Positions 31,403 through 39,430 of a DNA stretch of 64,000 nt are shown in pieces. A program made the position numbers and the translations under genes. The notes under the pieces were generated by a model. The model was not told the DNA's origin, did not search any database, and saw only the letters and a program-made list of their open reading frames with translations. The DNA lies in assembly GCF_037076345.1 (NCBI RefSeq), contig NZ_AP024702.1, forward strand, positions 2,728,001 to 2,792,000. The letters run 5' to 3'. The DNA is from Haloferula helveola. Its GTDB lineage: Bacteria; Verrucomicrobiota; Verrucomicrobiia; Verrucomicrobiales; Akkermansiaceae. Numbering within the stretch: the first letter of the stretch is position 1; each line of letters opens with the position of its first letter.

Positions 31403-31557
31403 CAGCCCCGAGGGGCGCGGATGATGTTGGCGCACCTTGAGAACATGCACCGACGACCTACTCTGCCTACGCCCCTCCGGGGCTTGGATTCCACTCCGGT
31501 CCGACATCCCCGGGGTGAACCCCGGGGCTAAGTGCCTGCGCCCCTCCGGGGCTTTGA
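31403..31557. repeat. Hairpin repeat block related to 25847-26003
   Basis: Contains GCCCCGAGGGGC (31405-31416), GCCCCTCCGGGGC (near 31471-31483), CCCCGGGGTGAACCCCGGGG (31508-31527) and GCCCCTCCGGGGC (near 31540-31552). Compared with the block at 25847-26003 the CACGGGG/CCCCGTG stem has become CCGGGG/CCCCGG with both sides changed, so pairing is kept. No gene. Confidence 0.75.
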
Positions 31558-31573
31558 GCACGAGTGGGGTCGC

Positions 31574-32290
31574 CTACTTGGCCTCCAGATCCGCGAAGAT
31601 GCCGGTGCCGGCGCGGACGGAGATCTTCTGGTTCTTGGCGTAGGCCCGACCGGCGGCTGACCGGATCGCTGTGCGGTTGCCGCCCTTGCGCCATGACTCG
31701 ATGGCATCGTGAAGGATGAAGGAGCCCGGATACATCAGTTGCCGAGTAAGAAGCAGAGGCTCCGAGCTCATCCGTTCGAGGCGTGGAGTGAAGTAGCTCT
31801 CGCTGAGGCAGCACAGCGCGATGGTTGCGGTCGGGTTGTTTTCGACGGGCTTCGGCTTCGGCAACTGGAGTTCCATGAAGCCGTTGTGACCGATGAATGC
31901 GACGAGCGCGTGCTCCTTCGATGCCACCGCCGCTTCGAAGTCGAGGAGGCACTTCTTCATCTCCGCACCGCGATAGGCATCGGCGGTCAGGACGAGGCCC
32001 CCGTCAGCGTGCCGGAACTTGAGGCGCCGCAGGATTCCGGGTGCGGGATTCTTCACCGCGTCCACGGTCTTCCACTTGCTGCTGCGCTTGAAGTAGGACG
32101 CCAGACCGTCGTCGCATCCCCAGTAAAGGTTTCCCTCCGGGTCGTCGCCATTCCCGATCTTCTCGCCCACCTTGACGATTCCCTGGGTGGCATTGTCGCA
32201 GAGCGCGACGAATACCCGGATCGACTTCTCTTCGTCCGCCTTGAGCGAGACGCCCGAAATGAGAAACACGACCATTAGTAGCATTTTCAT
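31574..32290 (-). CDS. Secreted hypothetical protein with a possible His/Cys dyad
   Basis: A 238-residue protein with a signal peptide (MKMLLMVVFLISGVSLKA). The mature part starts IRVFVALCDNATQGIVKVGE and contains NGDDPEGNLYWGCDDGLASY. FIGHNGFME (near residue 134) followed about 30 residues later by IALCCLSESYF has the order and spacing of the His and Cys of caspase-like (clan CD) peptidases: a strand ending in H-x-G, then a strand ending in Cys. I recall similar proteins in other bacteria only as uncharacterised. A peptidase role is a hypothesis, not a call. It lies 13 bp downstream of the glycosyltransferase gene. Confidence 0.75.
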   Translation of the reverse strand: MKMLLMVVFLISGVSLKADEEKSIRVFVALCDNATQGIVKVGEKIGNGDDPEGNLYWGCDDGLASYFKRSSKWKTVDAVKNPAPGILRRLKFRHADGGLVLTADAYRGAEMKKCLLDFEAAVASKEHALVAFIGHNGFMELQLPKPKPVENNPTATIALCCLSESYFTPRLERMSSEPLLLTRQLMYPGSFILHDAIESWRKGGNRTAIRSAAGRAYAKNQKISVRAGTGIFADLEAK

Positions 32291-32303
32291 GGTTGTGGCG
32301 AGA

Positions 32304-33122
32304 TTACCCGTCTTGACCTCGATGTCGATGTGCTCGTTGGCTGCTGACCAACGGCTCGGTCAGGTGACTGTAGTGACGCTTGAAGAGCCGGATGTGGCGG
32401 TAGCGCCAGTAGATGGTGTATTCGAAACCGAAATCCTTATCGATCTCGACCAAGCGATGGGGAGCGGTGTCGAGAAGCGGCACGATCGCCTGGGTGTAGG
32501 CCCATGGGCCCGTGACGAGGAGGACTGCTCGCTGACCGATGCCGTCGCGGGACTCGTCGTAGTTGAGAATGTTTCCGAGCACCAAGAGGATCGCGGCACG
32601 GAGGAACGGGTGGCCGGCCGCGGCCACGATGTGCCACTGCTGGAATTCGCCGAGCGCCGGAATTCCGGGTGTGTCGGTGATTCCCCACTCGGGGAAACGC
32701 TGCTGGTTCCAGTGGGAGAGCACGTAGGATTCGTCCGGCCTTAAGACCTGGTCCAGCGGCTCTTTTGCGGTGCTCTTGATGTCGAGGTAGACGCCGCCTT
32801 CGGCATACATCAGGAGGTAGCGGAAGAGGTCGGCCCGGGCGGCGCCGTAGGCCGGCCGGATCATCCGGTAGATCCCCAGCACCCGGTCGCCGTAGCGGGC
32901 ATCGATCCAGCGTTCGATGTCTGCATCGCTGAAAACCCGGTGGCTCCATCCGGGATTGCGTTCCCGCATTCGGCGGATGTTGCGGAGGATCTTCCGCGGC
33001 AGGCGTTCCGGGTCCGCACAGGTCTGGTAGATGCGCTTCGGGATGCCGGTTGTCGGCTCGAACGCCGGAAGCTCGATATCCGGCATGCTTGGTGAATTGT
33101 CGCGATCGGAAGCTTCGGTCAT
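32304..33122 (-). CDS. GT32-type glycosyltransferase with DXD sugar-binding motif
   Basis: A 272-residue protein from the ATG at 33122. IPKRIYQTCADPERLP, then NPGWSHRVFSDADIERWI, and the core AARADLFRYLLMYAEGGVYLD (quoted to its DXD-like YLDIKS end) are the Gly_transf_sug/OCH1-like signature. These retaining enzymes move hexoses onto glycans or lipids. LSHWNQQRF and HPFLRAAILLVL follow in family order. No membrane segment. It is 19 bp downstream of rlmN and probably in the same transcript. Confidence 0.88.
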   Translation of the reverse strand: MTEASDRDNSPSMPDIELPAFEPTTGIPKRIYQTCADPERLPRKILRNIRRMRERNPGWSHRVFSDADIERWIDARYGDRVLGIYRMIRPAYGAARADLFRYLLMYAEGGVYLDIKSTAKEPLDQVLRPDESYVLSHWNQQRFPEWGITDTPGIPALGEFQQWHIVAAAGHPFLRAAILLVLGNILNYDESRDGIGQRAVLLVTGPWAYTQAIVPLLDTAPHRLVEIDKDFGFEYTIYWRYRHIRLFKRHYSHLTEPLVSSQRAHRHRGQDG

Positions 33123-33141
33123 GGCATCAGGGACCGCTGCC

Positions 33142-34248
33142 TCATCCCTTTGCCGGAGCCTCGATGATGCCTTCCTCGGTCTCCTGCTTGAGACGGAGCT
33201 GGCCGCAGGCGGCATCGATGTCGTGACCCTTCTCCAAGCGCAGCGTGGCGGACACGCCAGCGTTCTTGAGGATGTCGCGGAAGGCGCGGCACTGCGCTTC
33301 GGAAGGGCGGACCCAGTCGAGGCCCTCGACGGTGTTGTAGGGGATCAGGTTGACCTTGGCTTTCAGGCGACGGGCGTGGCTGGCGAGGATACGGGCTTGC
33401 TCGAGGTCGTCGTTGACGTTCTCGATGAGGATGTACTCCAGCGTCAGGTGCTGCTTCTTACGGGAGTTCCAGTAGTCGAGTGCCTCGAAGAGCTCGGCGG
33501 TCTTCCACTTCTTGTTCACCGGCATGATCCGGTCGCGGACCTCGTCGGTGGCGCCGTGAAGGGAAATCGCCAGGCGAATCTGCTGCGGGTGGTCGGCCAG
33601 CTTCCGGATCTGCGGCACCAGACCCGAGGTGGAAATCGTCAGGTGGCGCGCACCGAGATGAAGTCCCCACTCCGAAGTGATGATCTCGATCGCCGCCATC
33701 AACCGGTCGAAGTTGGCGAAGGGTTCGCCCATGCCCATGAAGACCAGGTTGTCGACCCGCTCGCCGGAGAGCCACTCGGCGGCCAGCACCTGCCCGGCGA
33801 TCTCGGCGGGTTCCAGATTCCGCGAAAAGCCGGCGAGTCCCGAGGCACAGAATTTGCAGCCGTAGGCGCAGCCGACCTGGGACGAAACGCAGAGCGTGCG
33901 GCGATCGGAGCGCTCGCCGTAGAGGGCCGGATTGGCCGGGATGAGGACCGACTCGACATAGCGGCCGTCGTGGAGCTTGAAGAGGAACTTGCGGGTGGTG
34001 TCGGCGCTGCCTTGGGTTCGCGAGTGCTCGAGCGCGTGCAGACGGTGGGTCTCGGCGAGCCTGTCCCGCAGCGCGGCCGGCAGGTTGGTCATTTCCTCAA
34101 ACGTCCCGGCCTTTTTCTTCCAGACCCAGTCGAGGATCTGCCCGGCCCGGAACGCGGGCTGGCCCCAGTCGGCCATCAGGGCGGAAAGGTCGTCAATCGA
34201 GAGGCCGGTCAGGGCGGGGAGCACGCGGGAGGGTGGAATATCGAACAT
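33142..34248 (-). CDS. rlmN: Dual-specificity RNA methyltransferase RlmN
   Basis: A 368-residue radical-SAM enzyme that methylates C2 of A2503 in 23S rRNA and A37 of some tRNAs. The iron-sulfur motif is GCAYGCKFCASG; MGMGEPFANFD and the SLHGATDEVRD region bind SAM and substrate; the two catalytic Cys are the GVSATLRLEKGHDIDAACGQ one and that in SSQVGC. The start ATG at 34248 gives MFDIPPSRVLPALTGLSIDDL; its ATG belongs to an interspersed repeat (34242-34267). Divergent from amt. Confidence 0.96.
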   Translation of the reverse strand: MFDIPPSRVLPALTGLSIDDLSALMADWGQPAFRAGQILDWVWKKKAGTFEEMTNLPAALRDRLAETHRLHALEHSRTQGSADTTRKFLFKLHDGRYVESVLIPANPALYGERSDRRTLCVSSQVGCAYGCKFCASGLAGFSRNLEPAEIAGQVLAAEWLSGERVDNLVFMGMGEPFANFDRLMAAIEIITSEWGLHLGARHLTISTSGLVPQIRKLADHPQQIRLAISLHGATDEVRDRIMPVNKKWKTAELFEALDYWNSRKKQHLTLEYILIENVNDDLEQARILASHARRLKAKVNLIPYNTVEGLDWVRPSEAQCRAFRDILKNAGVSATLRLEKGHDIDAACGQLRLKQETEEGIIEAPAKG

Positions 34249-34267
34249 CGAACGTCCAACTTTGAAG
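34242..34267. repeat. Interspersed element that supplies the rlmN start codon
   Basis: CGAACATCGAACGTCCAACT plus TTGAAG. The same sequence, with one extra CGAACGT unit, occurs at 10022-10054, 13 bp upstream of the mutS start and in the same orientation relative to the gene. The rlmN ATG (34246-34248) is formed by this element. Confidence 0.8.
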
Positions 34268-34367
34268 ATTGAGGGCCGTGGGGCTCCGGATGCCCGGAAT
34301 CCCGCCTCGGGCGCGGACACAGCGGGAACTCGACAGATTGTGGGCGAGAATCGAAAACGCCCGAGGC

Positions 34368-35663
34368 ATGAACAACATTCATAACAAATGGCGATTGGTT
34401 GCGGGATTGCTCATGGCATCGGTCCTTCCGGCCATGGCTCAGGAGGCTCCGACGGCCCCGGATAGTGGGGATACCGCATGGATGCTGGTTTCCACGGTGC
34501 TGGTGCTGCTGATGACGCTGCCGGGCCTGGCGCTGTTCTACGGCGGGCTGGTCCGCGGCAAGAACGTGCTGAGCATCTTGGTCCAGTGCTTCGTGATGGC
34601 GGCACTGATGAGCGTGCTGTGGATCACCTTCGGTGCCAGTTTCGCCACCGGCAGCGACGAGAACCTGTTCATCGGCGATTCGTCGAAGCTGATGCTCGGG
34701 CACATGACGGCCGACACGCTGAACGGAACGATCCCGGAGAGCGTGTGGCTGACCTTCCAGATGACCTTCATCATCATCACCCCGGCGCTGATGGTCGGTG
34801 CCTTCGCCGAGCGGATGAAATTCTCGGCGATGCTGATTTTCACCACCCTCTGGACGATCCTGTCCTATCTGCCCGTCTGGCACATGGCCTGGGGCGGCGG
34901 TTTGTTCCACGACTGGGGCGTGCTTGACTTCGCCGGCGGCACGGTGGTCCACATCAATGCGGGGATCGCCGGTCTGGTGGCCTGCATCATGGTCGGCCGG
35001 CGTCGCGGCTACCCGGGGCCCAACCTGGTCCCCCACAACGTTCCGTTCACCGTGATGGGGGCGGGGCTGCTGTGGGTCGGCTGGTTCGGCTTCAATGCCG
35101 GCTCGGCCTGCGCGGCGGATGCATCGGCCGGGATGGCGATGCTTACCACCCACGCGGCGACCGCGGCCGCGGTGCTGGTGTGGATGGGCATGGAATGGAT
35201 GATCCAGAAGAAGCCAACCGCGGTCGGTGTGGCGACGGGTGCCGTGGCCGGACTGGTGGCGGTCACCCCGGCGGCGGGATCGACCACGGTCGGTGGCGCG
35301 CTGGCGATCGGCGCGATCTCGAGCTTCGTCTGTTACTTCACCGCGACCAAACTGAAGCACGCGTTGAAGTTCGATGACTCCCTCGACGTCTTCGGGGTGC
35401 ACGGAGTCGGCGGGATCGTCGGTGCCATCCTCACCGGGGTCTTCGTCCGCGAAGGGATCCTTGAGGAAGGTGTGACCACGGCCCAGCAGACCTGGGCGCA
35501 AACGCTGAGCGTGCTGGTCACCATCGGCTGGAGCGCGGTCGCGGCCTTCATCGCGCTGGGTGTGGCCAAGGTGGTCACCGGCCTGCGGGTCAGCGAGGAT
35601 GTCGAAGTTGGCGGACTCGACCGCTCCGAGCACGGTGAGGAAGCCTACAACAGCGAGGGCTGA
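34368..35663 (+). CDS. amt: Ammonium transporter
   Basis: A 431-residue Amt/Rh channel protein. A signal peptide (MNNIHNKWRLVAGLLMASVLPAMA) precedes 11 membrane spans. LALFYGGLVRGKNVLS, DFAGGTVVHINAGIAG (first pore His) and VFGVHGVGGIVGAI (second pore His) are the family markers; WHMAWGGGLFHDWG carries the periplasmic recruitment site. It imports ammonium from outside. No glnK lies next to it. The start was set at 34368 for the signal peptide. A strong terminator follows, and a copy of its last codons occurs at 36806-36855. Confidence 0.96.
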   Translation: MNNIHNKWRLVAGLLMASVLPAMAQEAPTAPDSGDTAWMLVSTVLVLLMTLPGLALFYGGLVRGKNVLSILVQCFVMAALMSVLWITFGASFATGSDENLFIGDSSKLMLGHMTADTLNGTIPESVWLTFQMTFIIITPALMVGAFAERMKFSAMLIFTTLWTILSYLPVWHMAWGGGLFHDWGVLDFAGGTVVHINAGIAGLVACIMVGRRRGYPGPNLVPHNVPFTVMGAGLLWVGWFGFNAGSACAADASAGMAMLTTHAATAAAVLVWMGMEWMIQKKPTAVGVATGAVAGLVAVTPAAGSTTVGGALAIGAISSFVCYFTATKLKHALKFDDSLDVFGVHGVGGIVGAILTGVFVREGILEEGVTTAQQTWAQTLSVLVTIGWSAVAAFIALGVAKVVTGLRVSEDVEVGGLDRSEHGEEAYNSEG

Positions 35664-35678
35664 TCCGGAGTTTTCCCC

Positions 35679-35713
35679 AAGCCTCCCGTGGCTCCGGCTG
35701 CGGGAGGCTTTTT
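35679..35713 (+). terminator. Rho-independent terminator of amt
   Basis: AAGCCTCCCG/CGGGAGGCTT stem with a loop of about 11 bases and a TTTTT run, 16 bp after the amt stop. It ends 10 bp before the stop of the convergent GH43 gene and could serve both. Confidence 0.9.
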
Positions 35714-35722
35714 CGTTCCGAC

Positions 35723-36694
35723 TCAGCGGATGGGCGCCGGTTCCGGGCCTTCGTCGGTGGGTGTGACCTTCGAAATCGTGCCGTCGGCCGCGAAGCTGAT
35801 CTTCTGGATCGAGCATTGGCGCTGGCCGGTGAGTGGCGGCTCGTTCTTGGTCGATGGCCAGTAGTGGTAGCAGATGTACCATTGCTTGGTGCCGGGGTGC
35901 TGGAAAAACGAATGGTGGCCCGGCCCCTTGTGCGACTCGCCCGAGTTGAGGATCGCGCCCCGGTACTTCCACGGTCCGACCGGCGAGCTACTGGTAGCAT
36001 AGTGGACCGAGTAGTTCGGGTTGTTCCAGCCGCCGTGGCTGTAGGAGAGGTAGTAGGTGCCGTCGATCTCGTGCATGAAGGCGCCCTCGGTGAACTCCGG
36101 AGGCGTCGCGACCTCGACCTCCTCGCCGAGCTCAATGAGATTCGGCTTCAGCTTCCACACCCGCAGCTTCGCGCCGTTCGATCCGCCGGCGTAGAAGTAG
36201 GCCGTGCCGTCCTTGTCTTGGAAAACCATCGGGTCGATCGCCTCGAAGCCGTTGCCTCCTGTCAGCAGCGGCTTGCCGATGTCCTTGAACGGGCCGGCGG
36301 GATGGTCCGCCACCGCGACGCCGATGCGGCTGGGGGTCGGATTCTGGGGGCCGACCGAGAAGTAGAAGTAGTATTTCCCGTCCTTCTCGGTGATCCCCGG
36401 CGCCCACAGCCAGTGGTTCCTGGCGCCGTCGTCCTTGATCCACGAAATATCGGCCATTTTCAGGATCGGCTCGCTGGCTTTCCAGTCGACCAGGTCGGGC
36501 GACGAGTAGGCGACGAAGTCAAAAGAGTGGAACTGGGCCTTGGGGTCCGAGGCGTGGGTCGGGTAGGCCCAGAACTTGCCGTCGAAGACCGCGACGTGCG
36601 GATCGGCGCCGGGGAAGACCGGATTGGCTTGGCAGATCGCGGTCAGAACGAAGGCGACGCCGAGGCGTAGGGAGTGGCGGCTGGGTTGTTTCAT
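35723..36694 (-). CDS. Secreted GH43-family glycosidase
   Basis: A 323-residue five-bladed beta-propeller hydrolase with a signal peptide (MKQPSRHSLRLGVAFVLTA, ending CQA). The catalytic base Asp is in FPGADPHVAVFDGKFW, the pKa-setting Asp in FEAIDPMVFQDKDGTAYFY, and the acid Glu in FTEGAFMHEIDGTYYL, in family order. GH43 enzymes release arabinose or xylose from plant or algal polysaccharides. It sits between amt and a remnant of a second amt end, so this gene occupies a former duplication or insertion site. Confidence 0.92.
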   Translation of the reverse strand: MKQPSRHSLRLGVAFVLTAICQANPVFPGADPHVAVFDGKFWAYPTHASDPKAQFHSFDFVAYSSPDLVDWKASEPILKMADISWIKDDGARNHWLWAPGITEKDGKYYFYFSVGPQNPTPSRIGVAVADHPAGPFKDIGKPLLTGGNGFEAIDPMVFQDKDGTAYFYAGGSNGAKLRVWKLKPNLIELGEEVEVATPPEFTEGAFMHEIDGTYYLSYSHGGWNNPNYSVHYATSSSPVGPWKYRGAILNSGESHKGPGHHSFFQHPGTKQWYICYHYWPSTKNEPPLTGQRQCSIQKISFAADGTISKVTPTDEGPEPAPIR

Positions 36695-36805
36695 GGGCTC
36701 CGAATGAACGGTCCGGGCGGGGAAATGGTTTAGGGGGAATCTGGCGAGCGGGCCATCTGTTCCCAGCTGCAATTTCCGGAGCGCGACCCGCGGAATGCCA
36801 GATCG

Positions 36806-36906
36806 GCGGACCCGACCTCTCCAAGCATGGTGAGGAAGCCTCCAACAGGGAGGGCTGATCCGGAGTTTTGCCAAGCCTCCCGTGGCTCCGACTCAGCGGA
36901 CGGGCG
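36806..36906 (+). pseudogene. Remnant of the 3' end of a second amt gene
   Basis: This stretch matches 35611-35736 closely. Read in frame it encodes GGPDLSKHGEEASNREG-stop, against GGLDRSEHGEEAYNSEG-stop in amt, then the same downstream sequence TGATCCGGAGTTTT. The second half of the terminator hairpin has been deleted (23 bp missing between GGCTCCG and ACTCAGCGG). Nothing else of the second copy is left. Confidence 0.85.
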
Positions 36907-36924
36907 ATTCTCCAGAGGCGTCGG

Positions 36925-37575
36925 TCAAGCCCGGCGCCTGCGCAAAAGCAGCACGCCACCGAAGGCGGCGAGAACGAAAGCCGACGGCTCCGGCACCGGA
37001 TCGTAGCGGGTATCGGCGCCCGAGAGGCGCATCATCCGGCCGACGCCGGACCCGTAGCCGGAGGTCAGGTCGGTCGTCGACTGGTGGGCCTGACCGCTGC
37101 CGGTATTCAGCATCTCCATCACGAAGTCCGACCCTGGCTCGACATTGACGATGGCGAGAAAGTAGGTGCCGTCCGCGAGAACGATCTCCGTGTCGAGGTC
37201 GACCTGATAGGTGAACCGTCGAACGGTCGGATTGATCCGGGTCCGGTTGTAGAGGGTGGTCTCGCTTTCCGCGACCAGCGAGCCGGGTCCGCCGGCGGGT
37301 CCGTTTGGCAGGAGGATGGCAATGGCGAAGTCCGGGAGGAAGGCATCGCTGGAGTCCTGTCCCGTGAACTCGATCGACCGGAGGGTGCCGCCCGAGGTGG
37401 TGACGGTGGCGGCGAGGAAAATGTCGGGTCCGCCCGGTCCGTATTCCAGATCCGCAGCCATGGTGGCGTTGGTCGTGTAGCTGGGCGCGCCGTTGAGGAT
37501 CGTGGCTGCCTCCGTGGTGAGCGAGGAGCCGAATACGATGGCGGTGACCGCGAGGAGGGAGGAGGGGAATCGCAT
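36925..37575 (-). CDS. PEP-CTERM surface protein
   Basis: A 216-residue exported protein: signal peptide 1-23 (ending TTEA), a beta-rich body, and a C-terminal sorting signal VPEPSAFVLAAFGGVLLLRRR, the PEP motif followed by a hydrophobic helix and basic tail. Exosortase normally cuts at this signal and the protein is placed in the outer layer or matrix. The body resembles choice-of-anchor domains (GGTLRSIEFTGQDSS, LYNRTRINPTVRRFTYQVDL). The gene for exosortase is not in the window. Confidence 0.92.
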   Translation of the reverse strand: MRFPSSLLAVTAIVFGSSLTTEAATILNGAPSYTTNATMAADLEYGPGGPDIFLAATVTTSGGTLRSIEFTGQDSSDAFLPDFAIAILLPNGPAGGPGSLVAESETTLYNRTRINPTVRRFTYQVDLDTEIVLADGTYFLAIVNVEPGSDFVMEMLNTGSGQAHQSTTDLTSGYGSGVGRMMRLSGADTRYDPVPEPSAFVLAAFGGVLLLRRRRA

Positions 37576-37648
37576 GGGGTGCTGCGATCTGCTAACAGCT
37601 TTGGACGAGGCGCGTCAAGTTCAGCGGAGCAGCGATCGAAACCGTGCA

Positions 37649-39325
37649 TCATGCAACCCGCCCCCGATGAAGGAGCTGTTCCGAGAAGCTCACTTCAGGA
37701 AGGCGGCGGGCGACAAGATTCTCAGTGAAATACGAGAGACTTAGTAGCAGATCCTCGCGCCACCACGGGGCGATGGCCTGCATGCCGATCGGGAGCCCGA
37801 ACGAATCGTAGCCGACAGGGATCGAGATGGCCGGCAGGCCGGTGAGGTTGCCGCAGGCGACGAAGCGCATCAGCTCCGAGAGGGTTGCCAGGTCGGACTC
37901 TCCGCCGTCCGCCGCATCGGGTCGGATCGGCGGAGCGGTGCGTCCGGTGATGGGCGTCAGGATGATGTCTGCCATCCCGAATGCGCGGGTGAAATCGCGG
38001 ATGGCGCGGGTCCGGACCCGGTTGGCGATACGCCGGTCGGCGTCGCCGAGGAATGCCGCGAGCGCGAAGTTCATGCGGACGTCGAGGCCGTGTTCCTTGC
38101 GGTGTTCGGGGAGGAACTGCGACATGCACTCGAGCATCTCGGTGACGATGAGGATCAGCTGCGCCACGCGCATGTCGTCGAGTCCGGGTATTTCGATCGG
38201 CACCACTTTGGCCCCGGCATCTTTGAGAGCCTCGACGACCTTTTCGATGGCCGCGACGATCTCGGGCTCGGCGTCCTTGAACCATGGCTCGTAGATACCG
38301 ATCCGCAGGCCGTTGAGATCGGAGGGAGGTCCGCTCGGGATGACCGGGGCCGGTTGGCCCGCGGTCATCGGATCGCGAAGGTCGGGTCCGGCAATGATTC
38401 CGTAGGCGCAAGCGACATCGGCCGTGCTGTTGCCGATCGGTCCGACGTGGCCGAGCGACGCACAGAGGGGAAACGCGCCGGCTTCACTGACGCGACCGAA
38501 GGTCGGCTTGAGTCCGACGACTCCGCACAGGCCGGAAGGAATGCGGATCGAGCCGCCGCCATCGGCACCGATGGCGACCGGGCAGAGTCCGGCTGCGACC
38601 GCGGCCGCCGATCCGCTTGAGGAGCCTCCGGTGTGTCGCGTCGGATCGAAGGGATTGCGGACCGTGCCGTGGTGCGGGTTCAGGCCCGTCACCCCGAGGC
38701 CGATCTCGTGCATGTTGGCCTTGCCGATCAGGAGTGCCCCGGCGGCGCGGAGGCGCTCGACGGTTGTCGCGTCCTGCTCCGGCCTGTGGCGGAGAAAGGC
38801 GGTTCCGACGGTGGTCGGGTAGGGGAGTTGGTCGAGCTCGTCCTTCACCGCGACCGGCACGCCATCGAGTGCCGACAGCGGCCGGCCTTGCTTCCAGCGT
38901 TTGGAGGATGCGCGAGCTTGGGCGAGAACATCGTCTTCGTCGCAGGCGATGATCGCGCGCAGCGGCGGGTCCGCGGCATTTGAGCGGCGGACCGATTCGA
39001 TCACACGCGTCGCAACGGCTTCGGGATCGGTGGTGCTGTCTTGGTACGCCCTCCGGAAGTCTTCGATGGAGGGCTGAGGCAAGGTCGGTGGCGCGGCGCG
39101 GCTTTCGGAGAGTTCGGCTTGGTCGTTTGAGGAGGCTTCGACCAAGGGCGTTTCGGTCGCTGGTTCCTCAAGTTCCAGCCGTCGCAGTCTGGAAATGCCG
39201 AGGGTTCCGAAAAGCGGCCGGTGAAGAAGCCGGCTGATCCGGGGCTCTTCCAACATTGAGACCAGGAGCCGCAGCTTCGCGCCGGCCAGACGGGGCGACT
39301 TCGGTTTGATCAGGTCGTACGACAT
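37649..39325 (-). CDS. Amidase-signature family amidohydrolase
   Basis: A 558-residue enzyme. The Lys-Ser-Ser triad is visible: K161 in VPVAVKDELDQLP, the bridging Ser in TGGSSSGSAAAVAAG (about 236), and the nucleophile S259 in ADGGGSIRIPSG. The N-terminal 85 residues (rich in charged and Pro residues) form an extension beyond the usual amidase start, which is also seen in fatty-acid-amide-hydrolase-like members. It is not GatA: no gatB or gatC is adjacent. The substrate amide cannot be predicted. Confidence 0.92.
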   Translation of the reverse strand: MSYDLIKPKSPRLAGAKLRLLVSMLEEPRISRLLHRPLFGTLGISRLRRLELEEPATETPLVEASSNDQAELSESRAAPPTLPQPSIEDFRRAYQDSTTDPEAVATRVIESVRRSNAADPPLRAIIACDEDDVLAQARASSKRWKQGRPLSALDGVPVAVKDELDQLPYPTTVGTAFLRHRPEQDATTVERLRAAGALLIGKANMHEIGLGVTGLNPHHGTVRNPFDPTRHTGGSSSGSAAAVAAGLCPVAIGADGGGSIRIPSGLCGVVGLKPTFGRVSEAGAFPLCASLGHVGPIGNSTADVACAYGIIAGPDLRDPMTAGQPAPVIPSGPPSDLNGLRIGIYEPWFKDAEPEIVAAIEKVVEALKDAGAKVVPIEIPGLDDMRVAQLILIVTEMLECMSQFLPEHRKEHGLDVRMNFALAAFLGDADRRIANRVRTRAIRDFTRAFGMADIILTPITGRTAPPIRPDAADGGESDLATLSELMRFVACGNLTGLPAISIPVGYDSFGLPIGMQAIAPWWREDLLLSLSYFTENLVARRLPEVSFSEQLLHRGRVA

Positions 39326-39430
39326 GGTCCGGATTCTCAGTTATCATGGACGGTTGGTGACGGGATGCCAGCCCGCTTGTGCACGTGCTGGCGGATTGAA
39401 TCGCCCCGTCGCATGGTCCATGGTCGCGGC

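Noticed and set aside
33031-34272. A 413-residue plus-strand frame opposite rlmN and the glycosyltransferase start.
   Set aside because: Shadow of rlmN, which has a complete radical-SAM motif; the product has no family character.
34209-35972. A 587-residue minus-strand frame opposite amt.
   Set aside because: Rich in His, Arg, Gln and Asp with no membrane or enzyme motif, while amt on the other strand is complete.
37649-39325. The amidase as GatA of the aminoacyl-tRNA amidotransferase.
   Set aside because: No gatB or gatC nearby and a long atypical N-terminal extension.
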